NCBI RefSeq assembly: GCF_040833955.1
Contig: NZ_CP162133.1
Location: forward strand, 3,045,501 to 3,109,500
Direction: 5' to 3'
Source: Leptospira sp. WS60.C2
Lineage (GTDB): Bacteria > Spirochaetota > Leptospiria > Leptospirales > Leptospiraceae
Length of the DNA stretch: 64,000 nt
A program made the translations under genes and the position numbers. The notes beneath the pieces were generated by a model. The model worked only from the letters and a program-made list of their open reading frames with translations. It did not search any database and was not told the DNA's origin. This document shows positions 8,734-18,228 of this stretch, in pieces. The stretch's first letter is position 1. Each line of letters starts with the position of its first letter.

Positions 8734-10053
8734 TTACCCTCTAGGTCGCAAATTCCAACTAAAAATCAGAAGAAAAATGGCAATCAATGTCGAAACCAAA
8801 ATTGCGCCAAGTGCCACATCCCATGAATAGTGTGTGGATAACACAGCAAGACCTTTACCTTGGGCTGTCCGACCAAGAGAGCCAAACAGTCCAATGAATC
8901 CAGCAGCTGTACCCACTGCTTTTTTAGAGGTAAAGTCCATACCAGCGACACCTAACAACATAACTGGTGGATAAATAAACAATCCAATCAAACCAAACAG
9001 AACATAGTCGATCCAAATATTACCTGGAGGATTCATCAGAATTCCCAAAAAAGCAAAAAAGATGGGAATGATACATAGCAAACTCACCATCCCTCTTCTT
9101 CCATCAAACTTGTCAGAGACCCAACCCATTAAAAGAGTCGAACCGATTCCGCCAAACTCTAAAATAAGAGTTGAATATCCCCCTCCTAGTAAGTCTGCCC
9201 CTTTTGTTTCTTTAAGATAGGTGGGTCCCCAATCAATCAAACTGTAGCGGATGATATAGACAAAAAAATTGATGATTGCAAATAACCAAATGTATTTATT
9301 GAGTAACACTTGCTCTACGATAAGTTGTTTTGTGGTGAGTTCCTTTTCATGGTCCTCTTTCTCTTCAGGTGGAAAATCATTACGGTAAACTTCCACGGGA
9401 GGTAGACCTTCTGATTGCGGAGTGTCTACAAGTCGAATGTATAGGTAAACACTACCCAAAAGAGCAATGACACCTGGAACAAAAAAGGCATACTGCCATC
9501 CCAATTTTGAGGCAGAATGCGAGGCAACCACTCCGACGAGTCCTCCTCCAATATTATGTGCAATATTCCAAAATGCAAACGTGGTACCCCTCTCTCGCAC
9601 GGAATACCAATGTCCCAGAGATCTTCCACAAGGTGGCCAGCCCATCCCTTGCACGAGTCCATTCGCACCCCACAAAAAAAGATGAACCCAATAATGATTC
9701 GCAAATCCAAATGAAAAATTTAAAATGGCTGTGAGTAATAATCCTACTGCCATAAACTTTTTGGGATTGGAGCGATCAGACAAAGCACCCATAAAAAATT
9801 TACCGATACCATATGTGATCGCAGTCACTGCTAAAATATCACCTAAATCGGATTTTGAATATGATAATGCTTCTCCTAATTCTTTGGAAACTGGAGAAAA
9901 GTTATTACGAGTTAAATAATAGATCGTATAACCGATGAAAGTTGATTCTAAAACTTGGAATCTATATTTTGGATAAAGAGTTTGAATCTCTTCTTTCGAT
10001 TTCTGTGGGATTGCTGGCGCTGGCGCAAACCATCGTCGAATGGATTGGTACAT
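8734..10053 (-). CDS. MFS transporter of the GlpT/UhpT organophosphate:Pi antiporter family
   Basis: This 439-aa protein has 12 predicted membrane segments. The diagnostic GlpT-family stretch is clear: [20 protein letters not shown], followed by [16 protein letters not shown]. Family members exchange glycerol 3-phosphate, hexose phosphates or related compounds for phosphate across the inner membrane. The N-terminal sequence [10 protein letters not shown] also fits GlpT. No glpK, glpD or glpQ is adjacent, so the substrate (glycerol-3-P or another organophosphate) cannot be fixed from context. The downstream SRPBCC gene starts 5 bases after its stop. Confidence 0.85.
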   Translation of the reverse strand: MYQSIRRWFAPAPAIPQKSKEEIQTLYPKYRFQVLESTFIGYTIYYLTRNNFSPVSKELGEALSYSKSDLGDILAVTAITYGIGKFFMGALSDRSNPKKFMAVGLLLTAILNFSFGFANHYWVHLFLWGANGLVQGMGWPPCGRSLGHWYSVRERGTTFAFWNIAHNIGGGLVGVVASHSASKLGWQYAFFVPGVIALLGSVYLYIRLVDTPQSEGLPPVEVYRNDFPPEEKEDHEKELTTKQLIVEQVLLNKYIWLFAIINFFVYIIRYSLIDWGPTYLKETKGADLLGGGYSTLILEFGGIGSTLLMGWVSDKFDGRRGMVSLLCIIPIFFAFLGILMNPPGNIWIDYVLFGLIGLFIYPPVMLLGVAGMDFTSKKAVGTAAGFIGLFGSLGRTAQGKGLAVLSTHYSWDVALGAILVSTLIAIFLLIFSWNLRPRG

Positions 10054-10099
10054 AAACTTGGAAAATGATGTCTAATCAAAAGGAGTCAAGTCGATTCTC

Positions 10100-11074
10100 A
10101 TGGAAACTGAAATTAGAAACGGATTTATTGAAACAATTGGAAACACACCCCTCATCCGCATTCGTTCCTTAAGTGAAGAAACTGGATGCGAAATCCTCGG
10201 AAAAGCTGAGTTCTTAAACCCAGGGGGATCGGTAAAAGACAGGGCAGCACTTTATATCATCGAGGATGCAGAAAAGAAAGGCCTTTTAAAGAAGGGGGGA
10301 ACCGTTGTCGAAGGTACAGCTGGCAATACTGGGATTGGACTCACTCATATTTGTAATGCGAAAGGATACAAAGCAATCATCGTCATTCCGGAAACACAAT
10401 CCAAAGAGAAAATTGAAATGCTACGAACGTTAGGTGCAGAAGTGATCCTTGTGCCTGCCGTACCTTATGTGGATCCTGGCAATTACGTAAGAGTCTCTGA
10501 ACGAATTGCAAAAGAAACACCCAATTCCGTTTGGGCGAATCAATTTGACAACCTTGCCAATCGGAATGCACACTATGAAACAACAGGTCCAGAAATTTGG
10601 AAACAAACCCAAGGTAAAATTGATGTTTGGACAACATCTCTTGGAACGGGTGGAACTTATGCAGGTACTGCTATGTATCTAAAATCTAAAAACCCAAACA
10701 TAAAGTGCATTGTAGCAGATCCGTATGGATCCGGCGTGTATTCGTTTGTGAAGACAGGAACCATATCGATTGAAGGTTCCTCCATCACAGAAGGGATCGG
10801 ACAAGGAAGAATCACAAAAAATATGGAAGGAATGCCTGCAGATGATGCCGTTCGCATCCATGACAAAGAAGCTTTGGAGATCTTACAAAAAGTGTTAAAA
10901 GAAGATGGTTTGTTTATGGGAGGGAGTGTTGGAATCAATTTGGCATCAGCCTATCAAATTGCAAAATCCTTAGGGCCAGGGCATACCATAGTCACCGTGT
11001 TATGTGATACAGGAACAAAATATCAGTCCAAAATTTACAATCCAGAGTTTCTCAAATCAAAAGGTCTTTTGTAA
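10100..11074 (+). CDS. Cysteine synthase (PLP-dependent)
   Basis: This fold-type II PLP enzyme of 324 aa has the cofactor lysine at residue 46 in PGGSVKDRAA and the substrate/phosphate loop EGTAGNTGIGL near residue 75. A second Gly loop, TSLGTGGTYAGT, lies near 180. O-acetylserine sulfhydrylase is the likely activity (cysteine from O-acetylserine and sulfide). A related cystathionine beta-synthase-like role cannot be excluded, because the QYSNPxNxxAH segment is replaced by NQFDNLANRNAHYETT. It is divergent from the GlpT-like gene with only 46 bases between starts. Confidence 0.85.
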   Translation: METEIRNGFIETIGNTPLIRIRSLSEETGCEILGKAEFLNPGGSVKDRAALYIIEDAEKKGLLKKGGTVVEGTAGNTGIGLTHICNAKGYKAIIVIPETQSKEKIEMLRTLGAEVILVPAVPYVDPGNYVRVSERIAKETPNSVWANQFDNLANRNAHYETTGPEIWKQTQGKIDVWTTSLGTGGTYAGTAMYLKSKNPNIKCIVADPYGSGVYSFVKTGTISIEGSSITEGIGQGRITKNMEGMPADDAVRIHDKEALEILQKVLKEDGLFMGGSVGINLASAYQIAKSLGPGHTIVTVLCDTGTKYQSKIYNPEFLKSKGLL

Positions 11075-11094
11075 GCGTAGGCATCAAAAAAAAA

Positions 11095-11131
11095 GATTTT
11101 CCAATTTTATTTCAAAATGAATTGGAAAATC
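11095..11131 (-). terminator. Intrinsic terminator between convergent genes
   Basis: A perfect 12-bp inverted repeat (GATTTTCCAATT at 11095-11106, AATTGGAAAATC at 11120-11131) encloses a 13-nt loop. On the minus strand it is followed by nine T, a classical intrinsic terminator for the gene ending at 11152. On the plus strand it could also act weakly for the cysteine synthase gene ending at 11074. Confidence 0.8.
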
Positions 11132-11151
11132 ACACCGAATGATACCTTGAT

Positions 11152-11907
11152 TCACTGTCCAATATTCATCAAATTTGTAAAGAGTTCACAAGCAGAAGGT
11201 GATCCTAGCTCACAAGCATCATTTAACTCATCCAATGCGATACTGATTTCTTCCACTTGTTTGGTTTGCAAACGAGCCTGTGCACTTTTCTCTATTTCTT
11301 TTGCTTTCTTATATTGATCATTGACCGAAACAAAGATACGAGGTGTTTTTCGTTTTTCATACACCAATGATGCTAAAAACAAATCGATGTCTTTTTGGAT
11401 TTGAGGGTATACAGATTCAAAACAAGTAACGAGAATTGTGAAACCAAATTCTCCTTCTGTAGCAGTAATATAGTGTTGCACAATGGAATCTTCTTTGTCT
11501 TTGAAAGTTCCCACCATTCCCAAAAATTTATATACATCTTTTTCTTTGGATTCTGATAATTTCTGAATTTGGTAGTATTCTCGAATGTTTGAAATAAGGG
11601 TATATTTTTTTGATTCAATATGAAAGAGCAAAGGATCTAACATTTGTTTTGGCTCCGATTCCTTAAAAACAATCACAAGAGCAGGAATGATCTCCCGCCC
11701 AGATTCTTCTTTGATAGGTTTCGTTCGAAAATGATCTAACTTTGTTGTGATTCCATTGGATCTTCGATTCGTAAGATACCAATTGGACGACAATCGAAAC
11801 GAAATACAATGGGAATGAAAACATGTTTTCCAATTTTCAGATTCAGCTACTAGCGGAAATACAGAAAACAAAAACAAAATGAATGATGGAAGGAATGTAA
11901 CTTTCAT
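11152..11907 (-). CDS. Hypothetical exported protein
   Basis: This 251-aa protein has a signal peptide (FLPSFILFLFSVFPLVAES). Mature Cys residues occur near the N-terminus (KTCFHSHCISF) and the C-terminus (NDACELGSPSACEL). The last pair lies in a segment that looks like one Sel1/TPR-type helical repeat (ACELGSPSACELFTNL). Its ATG overlaps the stop of the acetoacetyl-CoA ligase gene in an ATGA arrangement, so it is translationally coupled to that gene. No family is recognised and the coupling does not reveal a function. Confidence 0.6.
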   Translation of the reverse strand: MKVTFLPSFILFLFSVFPLVAESENWKTCFHSHCISFRLSSNWYLTNRRSNGITTKLDHFRTKPIKEESGREIIPALVIVFKESEPKQMLDPLLFHIESKKYTLISNIREYYQIQKLSESKEKDVYKFLGMVGTFKDKEDSIVQHYITATEGEFGFTILVTCFESVYPQIQKDIDLFLASLVYEKRKTPRIFVSVNDQYKKAKEIEKSAQARLQTKQVEEISIALDELNDACELGSPSACELFTNLMNIGQ

Positions 11908-13865
11908 TCAGCTAATTCTTTCCTATTTTGAAAGAAATCGAGAGCTTGGGGATTAGCGAGGGCATTTTTATTTTTGACTTCTTGCCCAGCTACAGTTTGT
12001 TTTACGGCAATTTCTACTTTTTTGCCATTCACGGTATATGGAATTTCTGGGACAGTCAAGATCAAAGAAGGAACGTGCCGAGGAGAAGTTTCGATTTTGA
12101 TCTGTTCTTTGATTTTTTTCATGAGTACATCGTCCAAAGTGATTCCATCAGCCATCACAACAAATAAAATGACTCGAACATCATCTTTATAATCCTGTCC
12201 AATGATGACGGAATCCTTAATCTCAGGTATTTTGGAAACAACTGAATAAATATCAGCTGTACCAATACGAACTCCTCCAGGATTAAGTGTAGCATCAGAG
12301 CGACCATAAATGATCACCCCATTTGAAGAAGTTATGGAAGCAAAGTCTCCATGACACCAAATATTTTCATACGTCTCAAAATATGCCGATTTATATTTGG
12401 AACCCAAATCATCATTCCAAAAATACAACGGCATCGAAGGAAACGGTGTAGGACACACCAGTTCCCCTTTTTCTCCGATCACAGATTTACCCATATCATC
12501 AAATACCTGTACATCCATTCCCAAACCTTTGCATTGAATTTCTCCAGCATACACAGGTAAGTTGGGATTCCCTAAAGCAAAACACCCATTTAAATCCGTT
12601 CCACCCGAAATCGAAGAGAGTTGAACATCTTTTTTAATTTTATCATAAAGATAATGAAAACCAGAAGTTGGAAGTGGAGAACCCGTAGAAAGAATGACTT
12701 TTAACTTCGGTAAAGAAAATTTTTCTCCAACTGAAACATTCTCTTCTTCCAATACAGAAAGATATTTTGCACTTGTACCAAAAACTTGAATGGATTCTTT
12801 TTCTGCCATGTTCCAAAGTGTTTCCCAAGTTGGATAAAATGGATTGCCATCAAACTGGTATAAGGTTGCTCCGAGAGCAAGGACCGATTGTGACCAATTC
12901 CACATCATCCACCCACAAGTTGTATAATAGAATACTCGATCTCCTTCTGAAACATTACAGTGTAAGGAGAGTTCTTTTGTATGATTTAATAGGACACCTC
13001 CACCTTGTACGATGCATTTCGGTAATCCAGTTGTCCCAGAAGAAAACATGATATAAACAGGATCTGAAAATTCAATAGGAGTGTATTCCATTCTTTGAGA
13101 ACCTTCCATTGGTTTCAAATTTGAATATCGGTATGGATTTTGAATTTTTCCAAAATGCAGGATCGGTTCTATGAAATCATACAGAATTGTTTGTTTGAAT
13201 TCAGATGATTTTGAAGACGCAAGAGATTGTGTTACTTCTTCCAATTTATCGAGAATCGAAATCTTTTTTCCTTTAAAAAGATAAGATTCAACAGAAATGA
13301 CTACCTTGGGTTCGATTTGTTCAAAACGATCTAGGATACCTTTCACGCCAAAGTCTGGTGATGCGCTTGCCCAAATGGCACCTAACGAAGTGGTCGCCAA
13401 CATTCCAATTGTAGAAATTGGTGCATTCGGAACAATACCAACAACTCGATCTCCCTTTTTGACTCCAAGAGTAATCAAATGAGATTGAAGTTTAATGACC
13501 TCATTTTTTAAGTCACCATACGTTAACCTTTGTACAACTCCATTCTCTCCATAAAACACAATTGCCAATGCATTCGGATTACCATTCTCAATTAAATTTT
13601 CGGCGAAATTAAAAGAGGCCCCAGGAAACCATTTGCTCTTTGAGAAGTGTTCTCCCCTTTCAAATGCTTTCGTTGGTTCTGTGCGCAATCGAAAACCAGA
13701 TTCCTTTAGCCATTCCATCCAAAACGTTTGAAATTCATCTACCGAATATTTATGGAATGTAACATAATCGGGAAACGACTTCCCAAGTTTTGATTCTAAA
13801 TGACGTTGGAATCGAGTAAGATTCGTAGATAGATTGACAGGTGTCCACAGAGCATTTTGAGCCAT
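11904..13865 (-). CDS. Acetoacetyl-CoA synthetase (acetoacetate-CoA ligase)
   Basis: This ANL-family adenylating enzyme activates acetoacetate with ATP and CoA. ATP-binding P-loop motif FSSGTTGLPKCIVQGGG, the hinge segment YGRSDATLNPGGVRIG and the C-terminal catalytic lysine region YTVNGKKVEIAVKQ are present. The N-terminal ALWTPVNLSTNLTRF matches acetoacetyl-CoA synthetases more than acetyl-CoA synthetases. ATG at 13865 is preferred; an upstream TTG at 13904 would add 13 residues ahead of the family's usual start. The 653-aa length is normal. Together with the acyl-CoA dehydrogenase, desaturase and Ccr genes it fits a fatty-acid-centred metabolism. Confidence 0.9.
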   Translation of the reverse strand: MAQNALWTPVNLSTNLTRFQRHLESKLGKSFPDYVTFHKYSVDEFQTFWMEWLKESGFRLRTEPTKAFERGEHFSKSKWFPGASFNFAENLIENGNPNALAIVFYGENGVVQRLTYGDLKNEVIKLQSHLITLGVKKGDRVVGIVPNAPISTIGMLATTSLGAIWASASPDFGVKGILDRFEQIEPKVVISVESYLFKGKKISILDKLEEVTQSLASSKSSEFKQTILYDFIEPILHFGKIQNPYRYSNLKPMEGSQRMEYTPIEFSDPVYIMFSSGTTGLPKCIVQGGGVLLNHTKELSLHCNVSEGDRVFYYTTCGWMMWNWSQSVLALGATLYQFDGNPFYPTWETLWNMAEKESIQVFGTSAKYLSVLEEENVSVGEKFSLPKLKVILSTGSPLPTSGFHYLYDKIKKDVQLSSISGGTDLNGCFALGNPNLPVYAGEIQCKGLGMDVQVFDDMGKSVIGEKGELVCPTPFPSMPLYFWNDDLGSKYKSAYFETYENIWCHGDFASITSSNGVIIYGRSDATLNPGGVRIGTADIYSVVSKIPEIKDSVIIGQDYKDDVRVILFVVMADGITLDDVLMKKIKEQIKIETSPRHVPSLILTVPEIPYTVNGKKVEIAVKQTVAGQEVKNKNALANPQALDFFQNRKELAE

Positions 13866-13958
13866 CTTGAGAACTGATCTTTCTGAATTCGAATTTGTAG
13901 GCAAGTATGTTTACAGAAATAGCTGGTAGAAAAAAATATTAGAGAAATTCTTGGGAAA

Positions 13959-15329
13959 ATGCTCTTCAATTCGATTGATTATTTCTTCTTTTTCATCGCA
14001 TGTTATATTCTCTATTGGATTTCACCTTCTCGATTTCGAAAGTACATACTCATCATCTTTTCCTTAATTTTTTATGGATACTGGAGCGGTTCTTTTTTAA
14101 TACACTTTGTACTTTTTATTATTCTCACACATCTATGTGTGCTCGGAATCTTAAAAACAAAGAAGAGAATCTTTCTTGTACTTGGAGTATCACTTAATCT
14201 ACTCAACCTTTGTTTTTTCAAATATATACTCACATACCTTAAATATCTCACCTTAGAAGGAGAAGTATCAATTCCCTTCTTCCAGTCCTTATCTGAGTTA
14301 GTATTACCGCTTGCAATTAGTTTCTATACGTTTCAGATGATTGCCTATTTGGTAGATGCATGGCGAGGGAAATTTCATGAATCTCCTTTTATCAATTTCC
14401 TACTCTTCATTTTATTTTTTCCTCAACTCATCGCTGGTCCCATCATGCGCCATGATGATTTTTATGATCAAATTGATCATGCTAAGTTAAACTTAGATTT
14501 TGTCCAAAGAGGAATCCTTCATATCATTTCAGGATTGGTAAAAAAGGTATTGATTGCTGATCAACTTGCGAAACTGATCAACCCAGTTTTTGCAACTCCA
14601 TCTGAGTATGACGGTCTTTCCATCTTCTTATCCACTGTTGCCTTCTCATTTCAAGTCTATGGAGATTTTTCAGGTTATACAGATTTGGCGAGAGGTTCCG
14701 CATTTCTTTTAGGGTATGAAATTCCAGAAAACTTCCGATCTCCATTTTTGTCTGTTAGTTTTACGGAATTGTGGAGTCGTTGGCATTATACCCTATCCAC
14801 TTGGATCAGAGACTATTTATACATTCCACTTGGTGGAAATCGCGTATCAGAACTTAGATACAATATCAATACCATCATCGTAATGTCTCTCTCTGGCTTA
14901 TGGCATGGGAATACTTACACTTTTTTCTTTTGGGGATTTTTCCACGGAATATTTTTAGCAATCGAACGATTTGCATTCGGAAAACCGAATCGAAGTTCCA
15001 TGTCTACAATGAAAAAAATCTTTGCGATCATTTGGATTTTTTCAATTTTTTGTATCCTATCTACTTTTTTCAGAATAGATACACTCGAAAAAATTGCTAA
15101 TTTTTGGTCCTCTAGCTTTAACCTAAAAGGCAAAATCATTTATAAACCAGATTTCTGGGGTTTGATCATCGGTAGCTACCTGATTCAAATCATTGAATAT
15201 AAAAACTATTTCCAAGATTATTTTAAGCCATACATAAATTGGTTAATTCCATTATTTAGTGTTATCTTGTTTTTCGCGTTAGTAAAAATCGAAGTAGCAA
15301 CTGAAACGTTTATTTATTTCCAATTTTGA
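13959..15329 (+). CDS. MBOAT-family membrane O-acyltransferase (AlgI-like)
   Basis: This 456-aa multi-pass membrane protein has the MBOAT catalytic histidine in SGLWHGNTYTFFFWG (around residue 315) and the AlgI-type block FWSRWHYTLSTWIRDYLYIP-like segment before it (here ELWSRWHYTLSTWIRDYLYI). AlgI-type proteins pass acyl groups across the membrane to a partner SGNH-like protein that modifies an extracellular polymer. The adjacent 15337-16425 gene looks like that partner. The polymer is unknown. It is divergent from the acetoacetyl-CoA ligase gene, leaving under 100 bases for both promoters. Confidence 0.9.
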   Translation: MLFNSIDYFFFFIACYILYWISPSRFRKYILIIFSLIFYGYWSGSFLIHFVLFIILTHLCVLGILKTKKRIFLVLGVSLNLLNLCFFKYILTYLKYLTLEGEVSIPFFQSLSELVLPLAISFYTFQMIAYLVDAWRGKFHESPFINFLLFILFFPQLIAGPIMRHDDFYDQIDHAKLNLDFVQRGILHIISGLVKKVLIADQLAKLINPVFATPSEYDGLSIFLSTVAFSFQVYGDFSGYTDLARGSAFLLGYEIPENFRSPFLSVSFTELWSRWHYTLSTWIRDYLYIPLGGNRVSELRYNINTIIVMSLSGLWHGNTYTFFFWGFFHGIFLAIERFAFGKPNRSSMSTMKKIFAIIWIFSIFCILSTFFRIDTLEKIANFWSSSFNLKGKIIYKPDFWGLIIGSYLIQIIEYKNYFQDYFKPYINWLIPLFSVILFFALVKIEVATETFIYFQF

Positions 15330-15336
15330 GATCAAT

Positions 15337-16425
15337 ATGAACCAAAAGAAAATTTATTTTTATCCGATTATCGTTCTATTTTTTATTTTTTCCATCGATA
15401 AGATCGCATGTATTCCAGAATTTAGGGAAGCAGCAAGAAGGTCATATAAACCTGGGCAAAATATACTTTTAGGCTTTCCGAAAGTTTGGGAAGAGAATAA
15501 AATTAGGCAGCTAGAAAACCAAAAGATAATCCTTGTTACAGGTTCTTCACGATCCGAAATTTTACATGAGTGGGAAGAGATTCCTGTAAAACCAACTACC
15601 TATAACAAACCTGTCTATTTTGAAACACGTTCGGCAGTAAAAGCTTCCGAATATATGCTCAATTATCTTTTACTGAAAGGGATGATTGATACAGGTTTTA
15701 AACCAAACTTAATGTTCATTGAATTTTCAGAAGAAATGCTCAATGAAAACAATTCATTCTCTTATAAAACCAAATGGAAAGAGTTGATGTTAACGGAGGA
15801 CCAGCTACTTGATATCTTTCCCGTTTTCAATCCACAATACAAACTTGAGATCATGAGTCGATTGATCTTTCTCTCTTATAACTATCACATACGTCCAATC
15901 CAAGGAATTTCAAATTTAATCAAGGGTGAAAAAGCGAGTGATGATTTATACTTCATTGCAATATCATCCTATCTCAATAAAAAAAGACCTTTCGATCCCA
16001 ATCATATTGGTATTGAAATTGATAACTTTTCTCCTCAAGATTATGAAAGCAGGATCATCAATTATACAAAAGAAATTCAAGATATGATGTTAAGAAACTA
16101 TCGATTTTCAGATACCGAATTTGGTTTTTTAAAGAAGATCATAAATTTAGCTGAGACTCATAATATACCAACCGTTATCTGGGAACCTCAGGTTCATCCT
16201 TACTATCAAAATTTGCGAAAATCGATCACTGGTGGTAACCTATATGAGACAATCCTTTTACCACAACTAAACCCTAACTCTAAAAATATAAGAACCATTT
16301 CTTTAAACAAAGGCAATACAAATTGTAAAACCTATGCAGATTCTAGCCACGTTTCCACAATTTGTGTGCCAGAAATCGTAGATAAGTTATTGCAAACTGC
16401 AAAGGATATACCAAACTTTCAATAA
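15337..16425 (+). CDS. DUF1574/SGNH-like exported protein, probable MBOAT partner
   Basis: This 362-aa protein has an N-terminal membrane anchor (residues about 7-24). It carries an SGNH-like block I, VTGSSRSEIL, near residue 68, and a C-terminal DSSHVS near 337 that would supply the Asp-x-x-His pair. These features match AlgJ/AlgX-like acyltransferases, and I believe the family DUF1574 described in Leptospira. It starts 7 bases after the MBOAT gene stop, so the two almost certainly work together in O-acylating an extracytoplasmic molecule. Acceptor and acyl group cannot be read from the sequence. Confidence 0.6.
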   Translation: MNQKKIYFYPIIVLFFIFSIDKIACIPEFREAARRSYKPGQNILLGFPKVWEENKIRQLENQKIILVTGSSRSEILHEWEEIPVKPTTYNKPVYFETRSAVKASEYMLNYLLLKGMIDTGFKPNLMFIEFSEEMLNENNSFSYKTKWKELMLTEDQLLDIFPVFNPQYKLEIMSRLIFLSYNYHIRPIQGISNLIKGEKASDDLYFIAISSYLNKKRPFDPNHIGIEIDNFSPQDYESRIINYTKEIQDMMLRNYRFSDTEFGFLKKIINLAETHNIPTVIWEPQVHPYYQNLRKSITGGNLYETILLPQLNPNSKNIRTISLNKGNTNCKTYADSSHVSTICVPEIVDKLLQTAKDIPNFQ

Positions 16426-16429
16426 AGCT

Positions 16430-16828
16430 ATGAAACTGAATGGATCATACAGACAAACTACCAAAAGGATTTTCCTTTTCGGATTTGTTTTAGTGTTTTC
16501 CTTCAACTTCCTCTACCAAAGAATTATGGACAACGAAGTGAACTGTGGTTCCCTCGGTTCCCCCGAAGGTGGCTGTCCCTATGCATTTTTGGACCATACT
16601 TTGGGGATGAATCCTGGACATGACTTAGGAGAGGATGGCGACCATTCTGAACATGTTTGCATCTCATGCCCTTGCAATTTGATTGTTTCTGTTACTTGGG
16701 ATCTCTATCTCTCCCATGTCCTCATCCAACTCCATAAAATCTACTTTCAATCCCAAGAGTTACAATTTCCAAAATTAGTCGCGACAACCTTTCTTTTTCG
16801 ACCACCAAAAGTTCACCTAACATCGTAA
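16430..16828 (+). CDS. Small exported Cys/His-rich protein in front of the metal efflux operon
   Basis: This 132-aa protein has an N-terminal membrane or signal segment (RIFLFGFVLVFSFNFLYQR), then a metal-ligand-rich middle: GHDLGEDGDHSEHVCISCPCN gives several His, Asp and Cys within about 20 residues, plus earlier Cys at SLGSPEGGCPY. It ends with FRPPKVHLTS. The layout (anchor, Cys/His patch, RPP tail) resembles small proteins that accompany copper or heavy-metal efflux systems, and it lies just upstream of the czcCBA-like genes. A sensor, metallochaperone or periplasmic buffer role is inference. Only 4 bases separate it from the upstream DUF1574-like gene. Confidence 0.55.
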   Translation: MKLNGSYRQTTKRIFLFGFVLVFSFNFLYQRIMDNEVNCGSLGSPEGGCPYAFLDHTLGMNPGHDLGEDGDHSEHVCISCPCNLIVSVTWDLYLSHVLIQLHKIYFQSQELQFPKLVATTFLFRPPKVHLTS

Positions 16829-16853
16829 TATCGTAATATCGCAATATCGCAAT
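16822..16853. repeat. Four tandem 8-bp repeats ahead of czcC
   Basis: Two copies of ATCGTAAT (16822-16829, 16830-16837) are followed directly by two copies of ATCGCAAT (16838-16845, 16846-16853). The first copies contain the stop codon of the upstream small gene, and the array ends 34 bases before the czcC start. It could be a regulator-binding array or a slippage-prone tract affecting promoter spacing. Confidence 0.8.
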
Positions 16854-16887
16854 TAATCTTGTTTGCGTCGAATACGTGGGAGGTGCC

Positions 16888-18228
16888 ATGTTTATCTTAT
16901 TCAAAATAAAAAAGAAACTTAAATTTTTAAGATTTCTTATGATCTTTTTGCTTTTGACTCCATCATTACCAAATATGGAAATAGAAGCAGAAGAATTAAG
17001 CAATGTCAATTGTCAGAATGCGAAATCACTTGCTGACTTAAGCCAATGCATTGTGATTCGCCATCCCGATTACAGAATAGAAGAAATCAAACTAAAAGAA
17101 ATCTCTGGCAGAAAAAAAATTGCTTCTTATTACTTTCCATCCAATCCAGTTTTCACTGGATATATTGCAAATCGAAATGGCGATACCTCAAATCCCATAC
17201 TGGGAACAGGTACCACTACTGCGAATAACTTTCAAGTAATGGTAAACCAAGAAATTTTTACGAATGGGAAAAGAGAAATCGCAATTAAAATTGCAGATGA
17301 AGAATTTAGAGCGCAAGTGTTTCGTCTTGAATCCATTAGGCGAATTCTTGAATTTGAGGCGTTCAAAAAACTCATACGATTCCATTTTCTCTATTTGGAA
17401 AAAGAAAATAGCCTTCACAGTTTGAACTTGGTTAAAGAACTTAAAAAAGTTTCGAAGGCAAGAATCAATGAAGGATTATCGCCAGGAATTGATGAATCTT
17501 TGTCTGAATCAGAAGAAATTCGAATTTTTAAAATTTGGAATCAGACACAACGTCAGTTTGAAAATGCAAAATCTGAGTTAGAAGTGTTACTGGGATTTTC
17601 TTTTGATTTTCAGATACAACAATCCATTCACTCAAAATTACCTAAAGATCTTCCAAACGAAAAATCAGAATTAATCAAGATTGCGTATCAGTATCGACCA
17701 GAAGTATTTCTAACGGAAAAGGAGATTGAAATTGCTCTCCTCAGGCATAATGAAGTGCGAAAACAAAAAGTCCCAAATGTTAGCTTAGGTGCATTTGCGC
17801 AAAATGATGGATTTAACGAACGCGTGGTAGGTGGAATGCTAACGATACCACTCATCGTTTGGAGAGATTACGAAGGTGAGTCAATCATTAGTTCTTCAAA
17901 AATCGAAAGTTCAAAGGAAATGAAGGAATCAGTATCAAGGAATATCAAACAGGAAGTTTTGTTTGCACTAACAAACTTTTTAGCGCTTTCCGAGGAAGTA
18001 AATCTTTATGACCAAAATAAAATGGAAAGAGCTGAATCTGATCTAAAAAATCTACAAGAAGCAATTCGATTTGGGAAAATACGAATCATTGATGCAATCA
18101 ATCATCAAAGAATCCTACTACAAACAAAATTAAATTATCTCAATACAAAGTCAGAGTTTGAAGTATCTCAAATCGAGCTAATTCGGGTTCTGGGCCTATC
18201 TATCAATACATTGGAAATCCAACCATGA
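16888..18228 (+). CDS. czcC: TolC-like outer-membrane component of a heavy-metal RND efflux system
   Basis: This is an outer-membrane factor of about 446 aa with long alpha-helical hairpin regions typical of the TolC/CzcC family, for example EAFKKLIRFHFLYLEKENSLHS and the repeated second-half helix LALTNFLALSEEVNLY. It forms the exit duct that joins the adaptor and pump encoded next. ATG at 16888 is chosen because GGGAGG precedes it; an upstream GTG at 16876 lacks one. The stop overlaps the ATG of the adaptor gene (ATGA), showing translational coupling. The symbol marks family only; metal specificity is not proven. Confidence 0.82.
   Translation: MFILFKIKKKLKFLRFLMIFLLLTPSLPNMEIEAEELSNVNCQNAKSLADLSQCIVIRHPDYRIEEIKLKEISGRKKIASYYFPSNPVFTGYIANRNGDTSNPILGTGTTTANNFQVMVNQEIFTNGKREIAIKIADEEFRAQVFRLESIRRILEFEAFKKLIRFHFLYLEKENSLHSLNLVKELKKVSKARINEGLSPGIDESLSESEEIRIFKIWNQTQRQFENAKSELEVLLGFSFDFQIQQSIHSKLPKDLPNEKSELIKIAYQYRPEVFLTEKEIEIALLRHNEVRKQKVPNVSLGAFAQNDGFNERVVGGMLTIPLIVWRDYEGESIISSSKIESSKEMKESVSRNIKQEVLFALTNFLALSEEVNLYDQNKMERAESDLKNLQEAIRFGKIRIIDAINHQRILLQTKLNYLNTKSEFEVSQIELIRVLGLSINTLEIQP

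Noticed and set aside
9426..9734. Several overlapping open frames on both strands inside the GlpT-like gene
   Set aside because: They lie within a gene with a full protein-family match and have no own signals, so they are shadows.
16822..16853. CRISPR-like short repeat array
   Set aside because: Repeats are 8 bp and contiguous without spacers, and no cas genes are near.
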